A stretch of 43,773 nucleotides of DNA from Pseudomonadota bacterium (GCA_018241785.1 JAFEDF010000229.1:1-43773); one strand, 5' to 3'; shown: positions 1-9,152, numbered from the stretch's first letter. Made by a program: numbers and translations. Notes: generated by a model from the letters alone, not told the origin.

Positions 1-117
1 GCGTTCTCGGCGTGCACCAACATGCCGCGCTTCGGCGAGCGCCACATCCTGACCGACGAGCAGATCCGCGACGTCGTGGCGCTCCTGATGGACCCGAACT
101 CGCCGGTCAACCACTGA
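1..117 (+). CDS. soxX: SoxX, C-terminal end of sulfur-oxidation c-type cytochrome (partial)
   Basis: The window opens inside this gene; 38 residues and a TGA stop remain. The tail reads ACTNMPRFG, then LTDEQIRDVVALLMDP and SPVN. This is the usual SoxX ending, where the Met of MPRFG is the distal haem ligand. SoxX pairs with SoxA to form the SoxAX haem enzyme that loads thiosulfate onto the SoxYZ carrier in the periplasm. The haem-binding CxxCH lies upstream of the window. It is followed 13 bp later by soxB in the same direction, which supports the call and indicates a sox operon entering from the left. Confidence 0.85.
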   Translation, partial: AFSACTNMPRFGERHILTDEQIRDVVALLMDPNSPVNH

Positions 118-130
118 GCCGCGCCGTGCA

Positions 131-1861
131 GTGAGACGCCGCGACTTCCTGCAGGGGATCGCCGCGGCGGCGCTCGCCGGGTTGCCGGTCGACCGCGTCC
201 GCGCCGAGGGCCCGGACGCGCAGGCGGCGGCGCACTTCTACGACGCGCTGCCGCCGTTCGGCAACGTCGGCATCCTGCACATCACCGATACGCACGCGCA
301 GCTCCTGCCGATCCGCTTTCGCGAGCCGTCGGTCAACCTCGGCGTCGGCGCTGCGCGCGGCCAGCCGCCGCACCTCGTCGGCGAAGCGCTGCTGCGTCAT
401 TTCGCGATCGCCCCCGGCACGCGCGACGCGCATGCGTTCACCTGCCTCGATTTCGAGCGCGCATCGCGCGCGTTCGGCGCGATGGGCGGCTTCGCCCAGC
501 TCGCGACACTCGTGAAGCGCCTGCGCGCGGCGCGGCCGGGATCGCTCCTCCTCGACGGCGGCGACACCTGGCAGGGCTCGGCGACGGCGCTGTGGACGCG
601 CGGGCAGGACATGATCGACGCGCAGAAGCTCCTCGGCGTCGACGTGATGACGGCGCATTGGGAGTTCACCTACGGCTCCGAGCGGGTGAAGGAGGCCGTC
701 GCGAAGGACCTCGCCGGCCACGTCGACTTCGTCGCGCAGAACGTGCGCACCGCCGACTTCGACGACCCGGTGTTCAAGCCCTACGTCATGAAGGAGGTGA
801 ACGGGATTCGGGTGGCGATCGTCGGGCAGGCGTTTCCGTATACGCCGATCGCGCATCCGCGCTACCTGATGGCCGACCTCACCTTCGGCATCCGCGACCA
901 GGACCTGCAGAAGGCCGTCGACGAGGCGCGCGGCAAGGGCGCGCAGGCGGTGCTGCTGCTGTCGCACAATGGCATGGACGTCGACCTGAAGCTCGCGTCG
1001 CGCGTCTCGGGCATCGACGTGATCCTCGGCGGCCACACGCACGACGGCGTGCCGCAGCCGACGGCCGTCACCAACCGCGGCGGCAGGACGCTCGTCACGA
1101 ACGCCGGGAGCAACGGCAAATTCGTCGGCGTGCTCGACCTCGACGTTCGCGGCGGCAAGGTCGCCGATGCGCGCTACCGGCTCCTGCCGGTGTTCGCCGA
1201 TCTTCTTCCTGCCGATGCCGCGATGGCCGCGCTGATCGAGCGCGTGCGCACGCCCTACCGCGCGAAGCTCGACGAGCCCCTCGCCGTCAGCGAGGGGCTT
1301 CTCTACCGCCGCGGCAATTTCAACGGCAGCTACGACCAGCTCATCCTCGACGCGCTGATGGCCGAGAAGAACGCCGAGATCGCGCTGTCGCCGGGCTTTC
1401 GCTGGGGGACGACGCTCCTGCCCGGCGACACGATCCGCTACGAGCGCCTGATGGACCAGACGGCGATCACCTATCCATGGGTGACGGTCACGCCGATGAC
1501 CGGCGCTGTGATCAAGACGATCCTCGAGGACGTCGCCGACAACCTGTTCAATCCCGACCCCTACTACCAGCAGGGTGGCGACATGGTGCGCGTCGGCGGC
1601 ATGCGCTACGCGATCGACCCGAATGCGCCGATGGGCAAGCGGATCACCGCGATGGAGCTCGCGGGGAAGCCGATCGACGCCGCGAAGACCTACACGGTCG
1701 CGGGCTGGGCCCCGGTCTCCGAAGCCGCGCGCGACGCGCACCTCGAGCCCGTGTGGGACGTCGTCGCGCGCTGGCTGCGCGCGACGAAGACGGTGTCACC
1801 CCGCACCCCGCTGCAGCCGAAGCTCGTCGGCATCCGCGACGATCCCGGGCTCGCGGCGTAG
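131..1861 (+). CDS. soxB: SoxB thiosulfohydrolase, Tat-exported
   Basis: SoxB is the periplasmic dimanganese hydrolase that releases sulfate from SoxYZ-bound thiosulfonate in thiosulfate oxidation. The protein has 576 residues, as expected for the family. It starts at GTG with a twin-arginine signal (RRRDFLQ followed by an Ala-rich hydrophobic stretch). Metallophosphoesterase-type ligands are visible: ITDTHAQ (D53, H55), GGDTWQG (D145), a QNVR motif, LLSHNG, and GGHTHDG (H302, H304). A 5'-nucleotidase C-terminal-like domain follows. No clear Shine-Dalgarno sequence precedes the GTG, so translation may be coupled to soxX, 13 bp upstream. It ends 2 bp before the convergent tyrS stop. No further sox genes follow, so soxB is the distal gene of this operon. 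Confidence 0.95.
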   Translation: MRRRDFLQGIAAAALAGLPVDRVRAEGPDAQAAAHFYDALPPFGNVGILHITDTHAQLLPIRFREPSVNLGVGAARGQPPHLVGEALLRHFAIAPGTRDAHAFTCLDFERASRAFGAMGGFAQLATLVKRLRAARPGSLLLDGGDTWQGSATALWTRGQDMIDAQKLLGVDVMTAHWEFTYGSERVKEAVAKDLAGHVDFVAQNVRTADFDDPVFKPYVMKEVNGIRVAIVGQAFPYTPIAHPRYLMADLTFGIRDQDLQKAVDEARGKGAQAVLLLSHNGMDVDLKLASRVSGIDVILGGHTHDGVPQPTAVTNRGGRTLVTNAGSNGKFVGVLDLDVRGGKVADARYRLLPVFADLLPADAAMAALIERVRTPYRAKLDEPLAVSEGLLYRRGNFNGSYDQLILDALMAEKNAEIALSPGFRWGTTLLPGDTIRYERLMDQTAITYPWVTVTPMTGAVIKTILEDVADNLFNPDPYYQQGGDMVRVGGMRYAIDPNAPMGKRITAMELAGKPIDAAKTYTVAGWAPVSEAARDAHLEPVWDVVARWLRATKTVSPRTPLQPKLVGIRDDPGLAA

Positions 1862-1863
1862 TC

Positions 1864-3066
1864 CTATTTCACCGTCACGCGCGCGAAGCGGCGCTTGCCC
1901 GCCTGCACGACGACGGTCGTGCCTGCCGCGACGACGAGCGCGCGGTCGATCACCGTGTCGCCGTCGACGCGCAACCCGCGCTGCGCGATGAGGCGCAGCG
2001 CTTCCGACGTCGACTCGACCACCCCCGCCTGTCTCGCGAGCTGCGCGATCGGCATGCCGGGGCCGCCCGCGTGGAGCGTCACTTCCGGCATGTCGTCCGG
2101 AACCTTGTGCTCGCGAAAGCGCGCTTCGAATCCGGACAGCGCGGCCTCGGCCGCGCCCTTCGAGTGGAAGCGCGCGACGATCTCCTGCGCGAGCATCACC
2201 TTCGCGTCGCGCGGATTGCGCCCGGCCTCGCACTCGCGCCGGAGCGCCGCGATCTCGCCTGCATCGCGAAACGACAGGAGGTCGTAGTAGCGCCACATCA
2301 GCGTGTCCGAGATCGACATCAGCTTCCCGAACATCGAGGCGGGGGCCTCGGTGATGCCGACGTAGTTGTCGAGCGACTTCGACATCTTGTTGACGCCGTC
2401 GAGGCCTTCGAGGAGCGGCAGCGTCAGGATGCACTGTGGCTCCTGCCCGTAGTGGCGCTGCAGCTCGCGCCCGACGAGCAGGTTGAACTTCTGGTCGGTC
2501 CCGCCGAGCTCGACGTCGGCCTCGAGCGCAACCGAGTCGTAGCCCTGTGCGAGTGGATAGAGGAACTCGTGGATCGCGATCGGCTGCTCGGACTTGAAGC
2601 GCTTCGCGAAATCGTCGCGCTCGAGCATCCGCGCGACCGTGTAGCGCGCGGCGAGGCGGATCATGCCGTCGGCGCCGAGCGCGGAAAGCCACTTCGAGTT
2701 GAACGCAACCTCGGTCCGGTCGCGGTCGAGGATCAGGAACACCTGGTCGGTGTAGGTCTTCGCATTGGCGTCGATCTCCTCGCGCGAGAGCGGCGGGCGC
2801 GTCACGTTGCGCCCGGTCGGGTCGCCGATCAGCCCGGTGAAGTCGCCGATCAGGAACACGATCCGGTGCCCGAGGTCCTGCAGCTGGCGCAGCTTGTTGA
2901 ACTGCACGGTGTGGCCGAGGTGGAGATCGGGCCGCGTCGGATCGAAGCCCTCCTTGATCGTCAGCGGCTCGCCACGCGCGAGCTTCGTGCGGAGCTCCGT
3001 CTCGACGAGGAGCTCGTCGGCGCCGCGGCGGAACACCGCGACGTGATGGTCGACGTCGAAGCTCAT
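1864..3066 (-). CDS. tyrS: Tyrosyl-tRNA synthetase
   Basis: Class I aminoacyl-tRNA synthetase that charges tRNA-Tyr in the cytoplasm. The 400-residue protein shows the HIGH-like motif HLGHT (residues 49-53), the tyrosine-pocket segment [13 protein letters not shown], the [15 protein letters not shown] region, and KMSKS (227-231). A C-terminal S4-like RNA-binding segment ends in ARVTVK. The length and these motifs fit the TyrRS subgroup common in proteobacteria (TyrZ-like). It is transcribed divergently from the M23 peptidase gene, a common betaproteobacterial and pseudomonad arrangement, and converges on soxB with a 2 bp gap. Confidence 0.96.
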   Translation of the reverse strand: MSFDVDHHVAVFRRGADELLVETELRTKLARGEPLTIKEGFDPTRPDLHLGHTVQFNKLRQLQDLGHRIVFLIGDFTGLIGDPTGRNVTRPPLSREEIDANAKTYTDQVFLILDRDRTEVAFNSKWLSALGADGMIRLAARYTVARMLERDDFAKRFKSEQPIAIHEFLYPLAQGYDSVALEADVELGGTDQKFNLLVGRELQRHYGQEPQCILTLPLLEGLDGVNKMSKSLDNYVGITEAPASMFGKLMSISDTLMWRYYDLLSFRDAGEIAALRRECEAGRNPRDAKVMLAQEIVARFHSKGAAEAALSGFEARFREHKVPDDMPEVTLHAGGPGMPIAQLARQAGVVESTSEALRLIAQRGLRVDGDTVIDRALVVAAGTTVVVQAGKRRFARVTVK

Positions 3067-3186
3067 CGCACGCCGGTTCGCACCGGTGCCGTGCGCAGGA
3101 GCCTCGACTCCGGCCCGCGCAGCGGCGCAGTCGAACGATGGTTCATCGATCCCGACCGGCGGTCGCGACGCCGGCCGTTCATGCTC

Positions 3187-3214
3187 TTGTCATGGCGGCT
3201 CAGCCTGCTACAAT
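3187..3214 (+). promoter_or_regulatory. Candidate sigma-70 promoter for the M23 peptidase gene
   Basis: TTGTCA at 3187-3192 and TACAAT at 3209-3214 are separated by 16 bp and lie in the tyrS/M23 divergent gap. Transcription would start near 3221, leaving a leader of about 100 nt before the assigned TTG start. The rest of the 3067-3319 gap shows no convincing gene. Confidence 0.5.
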
Positions 3215-3319
3215 CGCGGCCGGAGCCAGCGGCAATCGGCCCCGTCGCCGTACTCGCAGTAAGCATCGTTCTGGTTGTCATCGGTGGAAGCGCGTTGACC
3301 TGCGCGCCGGAAGCGCTTT

Positions 3320-4726
3320 TTGAATACGAACAATCGCCCGATTCTAGCGCAGGGACTTCGACGGACATCGGCGTCGGCACGCGCGCTCGCGGCCCGTCTC
3401 GCGGCCGGCGTGCGCCCGATCCGCGCTGCCGCCGCGCTCCGCTTCCGTGCGCGGGCCCTCTCACCCGGCCAGACGCTCGCCATTGCCGTCCTCGCACTCT
3501 CGGGCGTCGCGGCGTTCGGCATCACGCCGGGTACGACGCTCGATACCACGCCGACGCACGTCGTGACGCGCGAACTCCCGGTGCCGGCATTGGCCGGCGT
3601 CGACGGGCCGGACGATCGCTACTGGCGTGAAGAGCGGGTGCGGCGCGGCGACACCATCGGCAGCATGCTCGCCCGCGCCGGCGTCGACGATCCCGGCGCG
3701 ATGGCATTCCTGCGCACCGACCCCGCCGCGCGGCCGCTCTACCAGCTTCGCCCCGGGCGCGCGCTGCGCGTCGCCACCGATGCCGACGGTGACCTCGTCG
3801 CGCTGCGCTTCCTCGCCGGCGGCGGCGAGATGCTGTCGGTCACGCGCGAAGGGGACGCGTTCGCGGTGAAGATGCAGGGTGAGCCCCCCGACGTCCGCGT
3901 CGCGCTTCGAAGCGGCGAGATCCAAAGCTCGCTCTTCGCCGCGGCCGACGGTGCAGGCATGCCCGACGCGATCACGCGCGCGCTGATCGACGTCTTCGCG
4001 AGCAACATCGACTTCTATCACGACGTGCACCGCGGCGATCGCTTCGCCGTCGTCTACGAGACGCGCTATGCCGACGGTGAGCCGGTCGGCACCGGGCGCA
4101 TCCTCGCCGCCGAGTTCGACAATCACGGCGTCGCCTACCGCGCGTTCCTGTGGCGCGCGCCCGACGGCAGCGATTCCTACTACACCGACGACGGGCACAG
4201 CCTGCACCGCGCGTTCCTGCGCTCGCCGCTCGCGTTCTCGCGCATCACCTCGGGATTCACGCCGTCGCGCTATCACCCGTTCCTGCACAAGTGGCTTGCG
4301 CACACCGGGACGGACTTCGCCGCGCCGATCGGCACGCCGGTGCGCGCCACCGCCGATGGCGAGATCGCGTTCGTCGGCCAGCAGACGGGCTACGGCAACG
4401 TCGTGTTCATCCGGCACGATGCGACGTACACAAGCGTCTACGCGCATCTGTCGCACTTCGAGACCGGGCTTCGCGTCGGCGAGAAGGTGCAGCAGGGCGA
4501 CGTGATCGGCTTCGTCGGCATGACCGGCTGGGCGACCGGTCCGCACCTCCACTACGAAATGCGCGTCGCCGGGATTCCGCGCGATCCGATGAAGGTCGCG
4601 CTTCCGGCGGCGACTCCGATCACCCCCGACGAGAAGGCCGATTTCGTCGCCGACATCTCGCCGCTCGTGAGCGAGCTCGCGGTCGTCGACCGCATGCCCG
4701 TGACCGAGAGGGTGGCCGCCGAATAG
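3320..4726 (+). CDS. M23-family peptidoglycan endopeptidase (MepM-like)
   Basis: Predicted periplasmic murein DD-endopeptidase, anchored by one N-terminal membrane segment (about residues 48-68). An OapA/LysM-like region (WREERVRRGDTIGSMLARAG) comes next, then the C-terminal lysostaphin-type domain with zinc ligands in HTGTD (H328, D332) and HLHYE (H409, H411). All residues needed for activity appear to be present. The start is a TTG preceded by GGAAGCGC; an in-frame GTG near residue 30 is an alternative, so the N-terminus is uncertain. It is followed 16 bp later by anmK, another cell-wall gene, suggesting a wall-turnover operon. Confidence 0.9.
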   Translation: MNTNNRPILAQGLRRTSASARALAARLAAGVRPIRAAAALRFRARALSPGQTLAIAVLALSGVAAFGITPGTTLDTTPTHVVTRELPVPALAGVDGPDDRYWREERVRRGDTIGSMLARAGVDDPGAMAFLRTDPAARPLYQLRPGRALRVATDADGDLVALRFLAGGGEMLSVTREGDAFAVKMQGEPPDVRVALRSGEIQSSLFAAADGAGMPDAITRALIDVFASNIDFYHDVHRGDRFAVVYETRYADGEPVGTGRILAAEFDNHGVAYRAFLWRAPDGSDSYYTDDGHSLHRAFLRSPLAFSRITSGFTPSRYHPFLHKWLAHTGTDFAAPIGTPVRATADGEIAFVGQQTGYGNVVFIRHDATYTSVYAHLSHFETGLRVGEKVQQGDVIGFVGMTGWATGPHLHYEMRVAGIPRDPMKVALPAATPITPDEKADFVADISPLVSELAVVDRMPVTERVAAE

Positions 4727-4742
4727 GCGAGCGCTCGCGCAG

Positions 4743-5876
4743 GTGGCGGTCGAGGCTGCGGCAGGGCGGGAACTCTACGCCGGCGTGATGTCCGGCACCA
4801 GCCTCGATGGGGTCGATGCCGTCGTCGCCGACTTCGCGCCTGCCTCGGGCGCGGCGTGCGAGTCGCTCGGCGCGGCACACGTTCCCTATCCGACGATGCT
4901 GCGCGACGAGCTCGTCGCGCTGCAGACGCCCGGCACGAACGAGCTGACGCGTATCGGTGCTGCCGCCAACCTCCTCGCCGAGCTCTACGCCGATGCGATC
5001 GGCAATGCGCTCGCCGCCGCGAAGCTCACCGCGGCCGATCTCTTCGCTGCGGGAGTGCACGGACAGACCCTTCGCCACCGGCCCGACCGCGGCTTCACCT
5101 TCCAGCTAAACAATCCCGCGCGCGTCGTCGAGCGCGCCGGTGTGACGGTGGTGGCCGACTTCCGCAGCCGTGACGTCGCCGCTGGCGGGCAGGGCGCGCC
5201 GCTCGTCCCCGGCTTCCACGCGGCGATGTTCGCGAAGCCCGGGGTCCACCGCGTGATCGTCAACGTCGGTGGGATCGCGAACATCACCGACCTGCGGGTC
5301 GATGGCTCGGTCGGCGGCTTCGACACCGGTCCGGGCAACGTGCTCTCGGACCTCTGGTGCGCGAAGTGTCGCGGCACGCCGTTCGATGCGCAGGGCGCGT
5401 GGGCCGCGACCGGCAAGATCGACACCGCGCTGCTCGATACGCTGCTCGAGGATCCATTCTTCGCTGCGCCGCCGCCGAAGAGCACGCACCGCGATCGCTT
5501 TACGCTGGCATGGCTCGACGAGCGGCTGGGAAGCGGGGGGCGCCAGGTCGAGGCCGAGAACGTCGAGGCGACGCTGGTCGCGCTCACCGCGCGCACGATC
5601 GCCGATGCGATCCGCGCCACCGCGTCGGACGCAACCGAGATCCTCGTCGCCGGAGGCGGCGCGAACAACGCCACGCTGATGGCGGGCCTCGCGCGCGAAC
5701 TCGCGCCGCGCAGCGTCGGGACGACCGCCGACGAAGGGGTTGCCGTCGAGCAGGTGGAAGCCCTGGCGTTCGCGTGGCTCGCCCGCGAGACGCTCGCCGG
5801 ACGGCCGGGCAATATCCCCGCCGTTACCGGCGCGAAAGGACCGCGCGTGCTCGGCGCGATCTATCCGCGGGGCTAG
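4743..5876 (+). CDS. anmK: Anhydro-N-acetylmuramic acid kinase
   Basis: AnmK phosphorylates 1,6-anhydroMurNAc released from peptidoglycan, giving MurNAc-6-phosphate for cell-wall recycling. The 377-residue protein has the family's opening motif [14 protein letters not shown], the GVHGQT motif, the NVGGIANIT segment, GFDTGPGN, and the late glycine-rich [11 protein letters not shown] motif of the ASKHA fold. It starts at GTG, with the more conserved sequence beginning about 10 residues in. Its last four bases overlap the end of the convergent erpA gene. Position directly after the M23 endopeptidase fits a shared role in wall recycling. Confidence 0.95.
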   Translation: MAVEAAAGRELYAGVMSGTSLDGVDAVVADFAPASGAACESLGAAHVPYPTMLRDELVALQTPGTNELTRIGAAANLLAELYADAIGNALAAAKLTAADLFAAGVHGQTLRHRPDRGFTFQLNNPARVVERAGVTVVADFRSRDVAAGGQGAPLVPGFHAAMFAKPGVHRVIVNVGGIANITDLRVDGSVGGFDTGPGNVLSDLWCAKCRGTPFDAQGAWAATGKIDTALLDTLLEDPFFAAPPPKSTHRDRFTLAWLDERLGSGGRQVEAENVEATLVALTARTIADAIRATASDATEILVAGGGANNATLMAGLARELAPRSVGTTADEGVAVEQVEALAFAWLARETLAGRPGNIPAVTGAKGPRVLGAIYPRG

Positions 5877-6223
5877 GCCGAGAAGCTCGACCCGCAGCCG
5901 CAGGTGGTCTGGGCGTTCGGGTTCTTGATGACGAACTGCGCGCCTTCGAGGCCTTCCTGGTAATCGATCTCGGCGCCGACCAGGTACTGGTAGCTCATCG
6001 GATCGATCAGCAGCGTCACGCCGTTCTTCTCCATCGACGTGTCGTCCTCGTTGACGGCGTCATCGAACGTGAAGCCGTACTGGAAGCCCGAGCAGCCCCC
6101 GCCTGACACGAATACCCGCAGCTTGAGAGCAGGATTGCCTTCCTCGTCGATCAGCGCCTTCACCTTGGCGGCGGCAGCGTCGGTGAAGAGGAGCGGGGCG
6201 GGTATGTCGGTCATCGCGTTCAT
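5873..6223 (-). CDS. erpA: Iron-sulfur cluster insertion protein ErpA
   Basis: A-type carrier that hands Fe-S clusters to apoproteins. It is 116 residues, typical for ErpA. The three cluster-ligating cysteines are visible: one in [13 protein letters not shown] and two in the C-terminal TTCGCGSSF. The acidic middle part ([14 protein letters not shown]) and the [13 protein letters not shown] segment match the ErpA subgroup better than IscA. It converges on anmK with a 4 bp overlap of the stop codons. It lies 82 bp downstream of the argC end, in the same direction. Confidence 0.95.
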   Translation of the reverse strand: MNAMTDIPAPLLFTDAAAAKVKALIDEEGNPALKLRVFVSGGGCSGFQYGFTFDDAVNEDDTSMEKNGVTLLIDPMSYQYLVGAEIDYQEGLEGAQFVIKNPNAQTTCGCGSSFSA

Positions 6224-6305
6224 GGGAAGCTCCGTTCGTGCGGCTCCGGTCGCGCCATTATCTCACTGCGCCGGTCGCATGTGTCACCGGCCCCGGGCCC
6301 GATGG

Positions 6306-7337
6306 TCAGGGCAGCACCGGGATCGCTTCGAGCCCCGTCGTCTCCGGAAGCCCGAACATCAGGTTCATGTTCTGGATCGCCTGTCCGGCGGCGCCCTTCA
6401 CCAGATTGTCTTCGACCGCGACGACGAGCGCGAGATCCGAATCCGGCGGCCGATGGACGGCGATGCGCAGCACGTTGGACGCACGGACGCTCCGGGTGTC
6501 GGGAAGCGACCCCTTCGGCATCACGTCGATGAACGGCTCGCCGGCGTAGCGCGCTTCAAAGAGCGCCTGCAGGTCTGCGTCGCGGTCGAGAAGCGGCGCG
6601 TAGAGCGTCGCGAGGATGCCGCGGATCATCGGCACGAGGTGCGGCGTGAAAACCACCTTGACGGGAGTCTTCGAACGGCGCCCGAGGCCCTGCACGATCT
6701 CGGGATGATGCCGGTGGCCGGCGATGCCGTAGGCGGCGAAGTTGTCGGAGGCCTCGGAGAAACTGAGATTGAGCTCGGCCTTGCGCCCGGCGCCCGACAC
6801 GCCCGACTTGCAGTCGGCGATCAACCGCGTCGTGTCGACGAGCCCCGCCTCGACGAGCGGCAGGAAGCCGAGCTGCGCGGCCGTCGGGTAGCAGCCGGGA
6901 TTGCCGACGATGCGCGCGTTGCGGATCGCCTCGCGGTTCATCTCCGGGATGCCGTAGACGGCCTCGGCGAGGAGCTCGGGGCAGGCGTGCGGCATCTTGT
7001 ACCAGCGCTCGAACTCGGCCGCGTCGGCGAGGCGGAAATCCGCCGCGAGGTCGACGATCCGGACGCCCGCTGCGACGAGCTCGCGCGCCTGGCCCATCGC
7101 GACGCCGTGCGGTGTCGCGAAGAAGACGACGTCGCACGAACGAAGATCGGCCTGCGCCGGCTCGACGAACGCGAGATCGACGGATCCGCGCAGGCTCGGG
7201 AACATCTGCGCGACGCGCGTGCCGGCGTCCTTGCGCGAGGTGATCGCGCGCACTTCGGCTTGCGGGTGGCGCGCGAGCAGGCGCAGGAGCTCGACACCGG
7301 TGTAGCCGGTGCCGCCGACGATGCCGATCCTGATCAT
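6306..7337 (-). CDS. argC: N-acetyl-gamma-glutamyl-phosphate reductase
   Basis: Third enzyme of arginine biosynthesis; it reduces N-acetylglutamyl phosphate to the semialdehyde with NADPH. The 343-residue protein has the N-terminal Rossmann motif [17 protein letters not shown], and the catalytic cysteine sits in [10 protein letters not shown] conserved late motif GHRHHPEI is also present. The length matches the type 1 ArgC family. It is transcribed in the same direction as rpsI and rplM, separated from rpsI by a long palindrome that could affect readthrough. argH lies nearby at 10006. Confidence 0.96.
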   Translation of the reverse strand: MIRIGIVGGTGYTGVELLRLLARHPQAEVRAITSRKDAGTRVAQMFPSLRGSVDLAFVEPAQADLRSCDVVFFATPHGVAMGQARELVAAGVRIVDLAADFRLADAAEFERWYKMPHACPELLAEAVYGIPEMNREAIRNARIVGNPGCYPTAAQLGFLPLVEAGLVDTTRLIADCKSGVSGAGRKAELNLSFSEASDNFAAYGIAGHRHHPEIVQGLGRRSKTPVKVVFTPHLVPMIRGILATLYAPLLDRDADLQALFEARYAGEPFIDVMPKGSLPDTRSVRASNVLRIAVHRPPDSDLALVVAVEDNLVKGAAGQAIQNMNLMFGLPETTGLEAIPVLP

Positions 7338-7362
7338 GGTCTACGGTGGGGTCACACCTAGC

Positions 7363-7417
7363 GGGGTCAGGTCTTGCCTTTTGCCCCACCGGGAGGCAAA
7401 AGGCAAGACCTGACCCC
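7363..7417. repeat. Dispersed 23-bp inverted repeat, copy 1
   Basis: Two perfect inverted 23-bp arms (7363-7385 and 7395-7417) flank a 9-base loop in the gap between rpsI and argC. The left arm begins GGGGTCAGGTCTTGCC. The same arms recur at 9092-9152 and 15457-15507, with a half copy at 39859. The pattern is REP/BIME-like: intergenic, able to form a hairpin, and of the type mobilised in trans by REP-associated tyrosine transposases. No such transposase is in the window. No T-run follows, so it is not a standard intrinsic terminator. Confidence 0.9.
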
Positions 7418-7431
7418 CTGCGGTTCTGCGG

Positions 7432-7824
7432 TCAGCGCTTGGAGAACTGCTTGCGGCGGCGCGCCTTGTGGAGACCGACCTTCTTGCGCTCGACCTCGCG
7501 CGCGTCGCGCGTGACGAGACCTGCCTTCGACAGTGCCGGCTTCAGTTGCGCGTCGTAGTCGATCAGCGCGCGCGTGATGCCGTGGCGAACCGCGCCGGCC
7601 TGGCCCGATTCGCCCCCGCCGGTCACGTTGACCATGATGTCGAAGGTCTTCTCGTGGCTCGTCACCGCGAGGGGCTGGCGCGCGACCATGCGGCCGGTCT
7701 CGCGCGTGAAGAACTCGTCGAGCGACTTGTCGTTGACGACGATCTTGCCGTCGCCCCGCTTCAGGAAGACGCGGGCGACCGAGGTCTTGCGGCGTCCGGT
7801 GCCGTAGTAGTAGTTGCCGATCAT
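7432..7824 (-). CDS. rpsI: 30S ribosomal protein S9
   Basis: Small-subunit protein whose C-terminal tail reaches the P-site tRNA. The 130 residues show the S9 signature region [36 protein letters not shown] near the start, and the basic tail [11 protein letters not shown]. It lies 43 bp downstream of rplM in the universally conserved rplM-rpsI operon. Downstream the operon runs into palindrome copy 1. Confidence 0.98.
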   Translation of the reverse strand: MIGNYYYGTGRRKTSVARVFLKRGDGKIVVNDKSLDEFFTRETGRMVARQPLAVTSHEKTFDIMVNVTGGGESGQAGAVRHGITRALIDYDAQLKPALSKAGLVTRDAREVERKKVGLHKARRRKQFSKR

Positions 7825-7867
7825 GAGGGTCGTTCTCTGTGCGTGCGTGGCGGCGTCGGCGAGGCGC

Positions 7868-8296
7868 TCAGACGTCGAGCGTCACCGGCTGCTGCGCCGA
7901 GTGCGGATGCGACGGGCCGGCGTAGCACTTGAGCTTCTTCAGCATCGCGTAGCCGAGCGGCCCCTTCGGCAGCATGCCCTTGACGGCCTTCTCGAGCACG
8001 CGTCCCGGGAAGCGCGCCTGCATCTCGCCGAACGTCGCCGTGGTGATCCCGCCCGGATAGCCACTGTGCCGGTGATAGAGCTTGTCGTCGGTCTTGCGGC
8101 CGGTGACGCGAAGTTTCTCGACGTTGGTGACGACGATGAAGTCGCCGGTGTCGATGTGCGGCGTAAAGATCGGCTTGTGCTTGCCGCGCAGGCGGGCCGC
8201 GACTTCGGTCGCCAGACGGCCGAGCACCTTGTCGGTCGCGTCGATCACGTACCAGCCGTGCTTGACGTCGGCGGGCCGTGCGGAATAGGTCTTCAT
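7868..8296 (-). CDS. rplM: 50S ribosomal protein L13
   Basis: Early-assembly large-subunit protein. The start was set at MKTYSARP (ATG at 8294-8296), which gives 142 residues, the usual length; the longer open frame upstream has no family support. Motifs include [31 protein letters not shown] and the C-terminal [20 protein letters not shown]. It is the first gene of rplM-rpsI. The 8297-8450 stretch upstream must hold its promoter, though no strong consensus was picked out. Confidence 0.98.
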   Translation of the reverse strand: MKTYSARPADVKHGWYVIDATDKVLGRLATEVAARLRGKHKPIFTPHIDTGDFIVVTNVEKLRVTGRKTDDKLYHRHSGYPGGITTATFGEMQARFPGRVLEKAVKGMLPKGPLGYAMLKKLKCYAGPSHPHSAQQPVTLDV

Positions 8297-8451
8297 CGGG
8301 AGGTCGGTGGTTGACCCGGCGCGGTCGTCCCGGGCAGGGTGGGGGTCACGCGAAGCAAAGCATTGCATTATACGGGTAAGCGGCCGATATCGTCAATGCG
8401 ATCGCCCGGCCGACGTCTTGGTTGCTGCGGCGCAGAACGATGGGGTGGGAC

Positions 8452-8482
8452 AAAAAAAGGGCGCGACCTTGAAGGCCGCGCC
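8452..8482 (-). terminator. Intrinsic terminator of the putative sRNA
   Basis: On the minus strand a stem GGCGCG/CGCGCC (8477-8482 with 8460-8465) continues across one mismatch into AGG-loop-CCT, and is followed at once by a run of seven T (8458-8452). It points away from any annotated minus-strand gene. This is the main reason to infer a separate transcript here. Confidence 0.75.
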
Positions 8483-8575
8483 GAGGATTCCACCATAGGA
8501 GGAGAATGGAGGAATGTGCTCGCGGTGCCGAAGGAGGAGACGGCGAGGCCGCGAACAGTTGTGAGGATCCCATAT
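8452..8575 (-). ncRNA. Putative small RNA with two anti-Shine-Dalgarno hairpin loops
   Basis: The minus strand reads through three successive hairpins with no good ORF. Hairpin 1 (8520-8554) has a 6-bp stem TCGCGG/CCGCGA and an inner 4-bp stem, presenting loop UCUCCUCCUU. Hairpin 2 (8487-8515) has a 10-position stem with one T-T mismatch and loop UCUCCUCCU. Hairpin 3 is a GC-rich stem followed by seven U, i.e. an intrinsic terminator. Loops carrying CUCCUCC are complementary to ribosome binding sites, as in known C-rich-loop sRNAs of proteobacteria. The 5' end near 8575 is a guess: CAATAT (8573-8578) is a possible -10 but no good -35 was found. It is not assigned to any named RNA family. Confidence 0.6.
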
Positions 8576-8588
8576 TGCGGCGCACAAT
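8559..8588 (+). promoter_or_regulatory. Possible sigma-70 promoter for the OsmC-family gene
   Basis: TTGTGA at 8559-8564 and CACAAT at 8583-8588 with an 18-bp spacer lie upstream of the OsmC-family start at 8660. The match is moderate. It would partly overlap the 5' part of the divergent sRNA, so the two promoters could interfere. Confidence 0.3.
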
Positions 8589-8659
8589 GCAAGCCTTCGC
8601 CACAGATCGTTGCAACCGCAGTGGTTGCCCGGCGAGGCGACGATGACTCTGGAGGAGCG

Positions 8660-9076
8660 ATGAAAACGCGGGTGAAGTGGGTCGACGGGGTGTCCTTCGT
8701 GGCCGAATCGGGCAGCGGCCACGCACTGGTCATCGATGGCGCTCCGGAGGCAGGGGGGCGCAACCTCGGCATGCGGCCGATGGAACTGGTGCTCGCCGGG
8801 GCCGCCGGCTGCACCGCCTTCGACGTCATGTGGATCCTCAGGAAAGCCCGCCAGCCGGTTGCCGGCTGCGTCGTCGAGGCCGAGGCTGAGCGCGCGACCG
8901 AGGACCCGCACGTGTTTACCCGGATCCACCTCAAGTACGCGGTCACGGGCAGCGGGCTCGACCGGCACCAGGTCGAGCGCGCCGTCAAGCTCTCGAAGGA
9001 CAAGTATTGCTCGGCGACGGCGATGCTCGCGAAGACGGCCGAGATCACCGTCGAGGTCGCGATCAGCGACGCTTGA
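8660..9076 (+). CDS. OsmC/Ohr-family protein (YhfA-like)
   Basis: 138-residue protein of the OsmC superfamily, whose members are often thiol-dependent peroxidases. The start is ATG at 8660 behind GGAGGAG (8651-8657); the longer open frame upstream is not supported. Motifs are GMRPMELVLAGAAGCTAFDVMWIL, with one conserved cysteine, and a second cysteine in LSKDKYCSATAML near the C-terminus, the usual two-cysteine layout. Without further data the peroxide or disulfide substrate is unknown. The stop codon lies within a 14-bp tandem duplication (9071-9098) that leads into palindrome copy 2. Confidence 0.88.
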   Translation: MKTRVKWVDGVSFVAESGSGHALVIDGAPEAGGRNLGMRPMELVLAGAAGCTAFDVMWILRKARQPVAGCVVEAEAERATEDPHVFTRIHLKYAVTGSGLDRHQVERAVKLSKDKYCSATAMLAKTAEITVEVAISDA

Positions 9077-9098
9077 TGGGGTCAGCTTGATGGGGTCA
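9071..9098. repeat. 14-bp tandem duplication at the OsmC-family gene end
   Basis: GCTTGATGGGGTCA occurs twice head to tail (9071-9084, 9085-9098). The first copy contains the TGA stop of the OsmC-family gene and the second runs into palindrome copy 2. It looks like a small duplication made when the palindrome arrived or later by slippage. Confidence 0.85.
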
Positions 9099-9152
9099 GG
9101 TCTTGCCTTTTGTCTGGCCGATGCGGTCAGGCAAAAGGCAAGACCTGACCCC
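9092..9152. repeat. Dispersed 23-bp inverted repeat, copy 2
   Basis: Left arm 9092-9114 (two bases altered at its inner end) and perfect right arm 9130-9152, loop 15 bases. It sits between the convergent OsmC-family and dehydrogenase genes. Its last base is the first base of the complement of the dehydrogenase TAG stop (9152-9154). Same family as copies 1 and 3. Confidence 0.9.

Noticed and set aside
107..1741. Long open frame on the minus strand opposite soxB (544 codons)
   Set aside because: It is a high-GC shadow of soxB: composition is extreme in Arg, Ala, Val and Asp, with no family motifs.
592..3630. 1012-codon plus-strand open frame across soxB, tyrS and the M23 gene
   Set aside because: Arg-rich low-information translation crossing three well-supported genes in other frames and strands.
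7363..7417. Palindrome copies as ordinary intrinsic terminators
   Set aside because: No T-run follows either arm, and copy 1 lies between genes in the same direction; the conserved arms fit a mobile repeat better, although they may still slow transcription.
8346..8968. Minus-strand open frames over the putative sRNA and the OsmC-family gene
   Set aside because: No family similarity visible, and the stretch has hairpins and a terminator that fit an RNA better.
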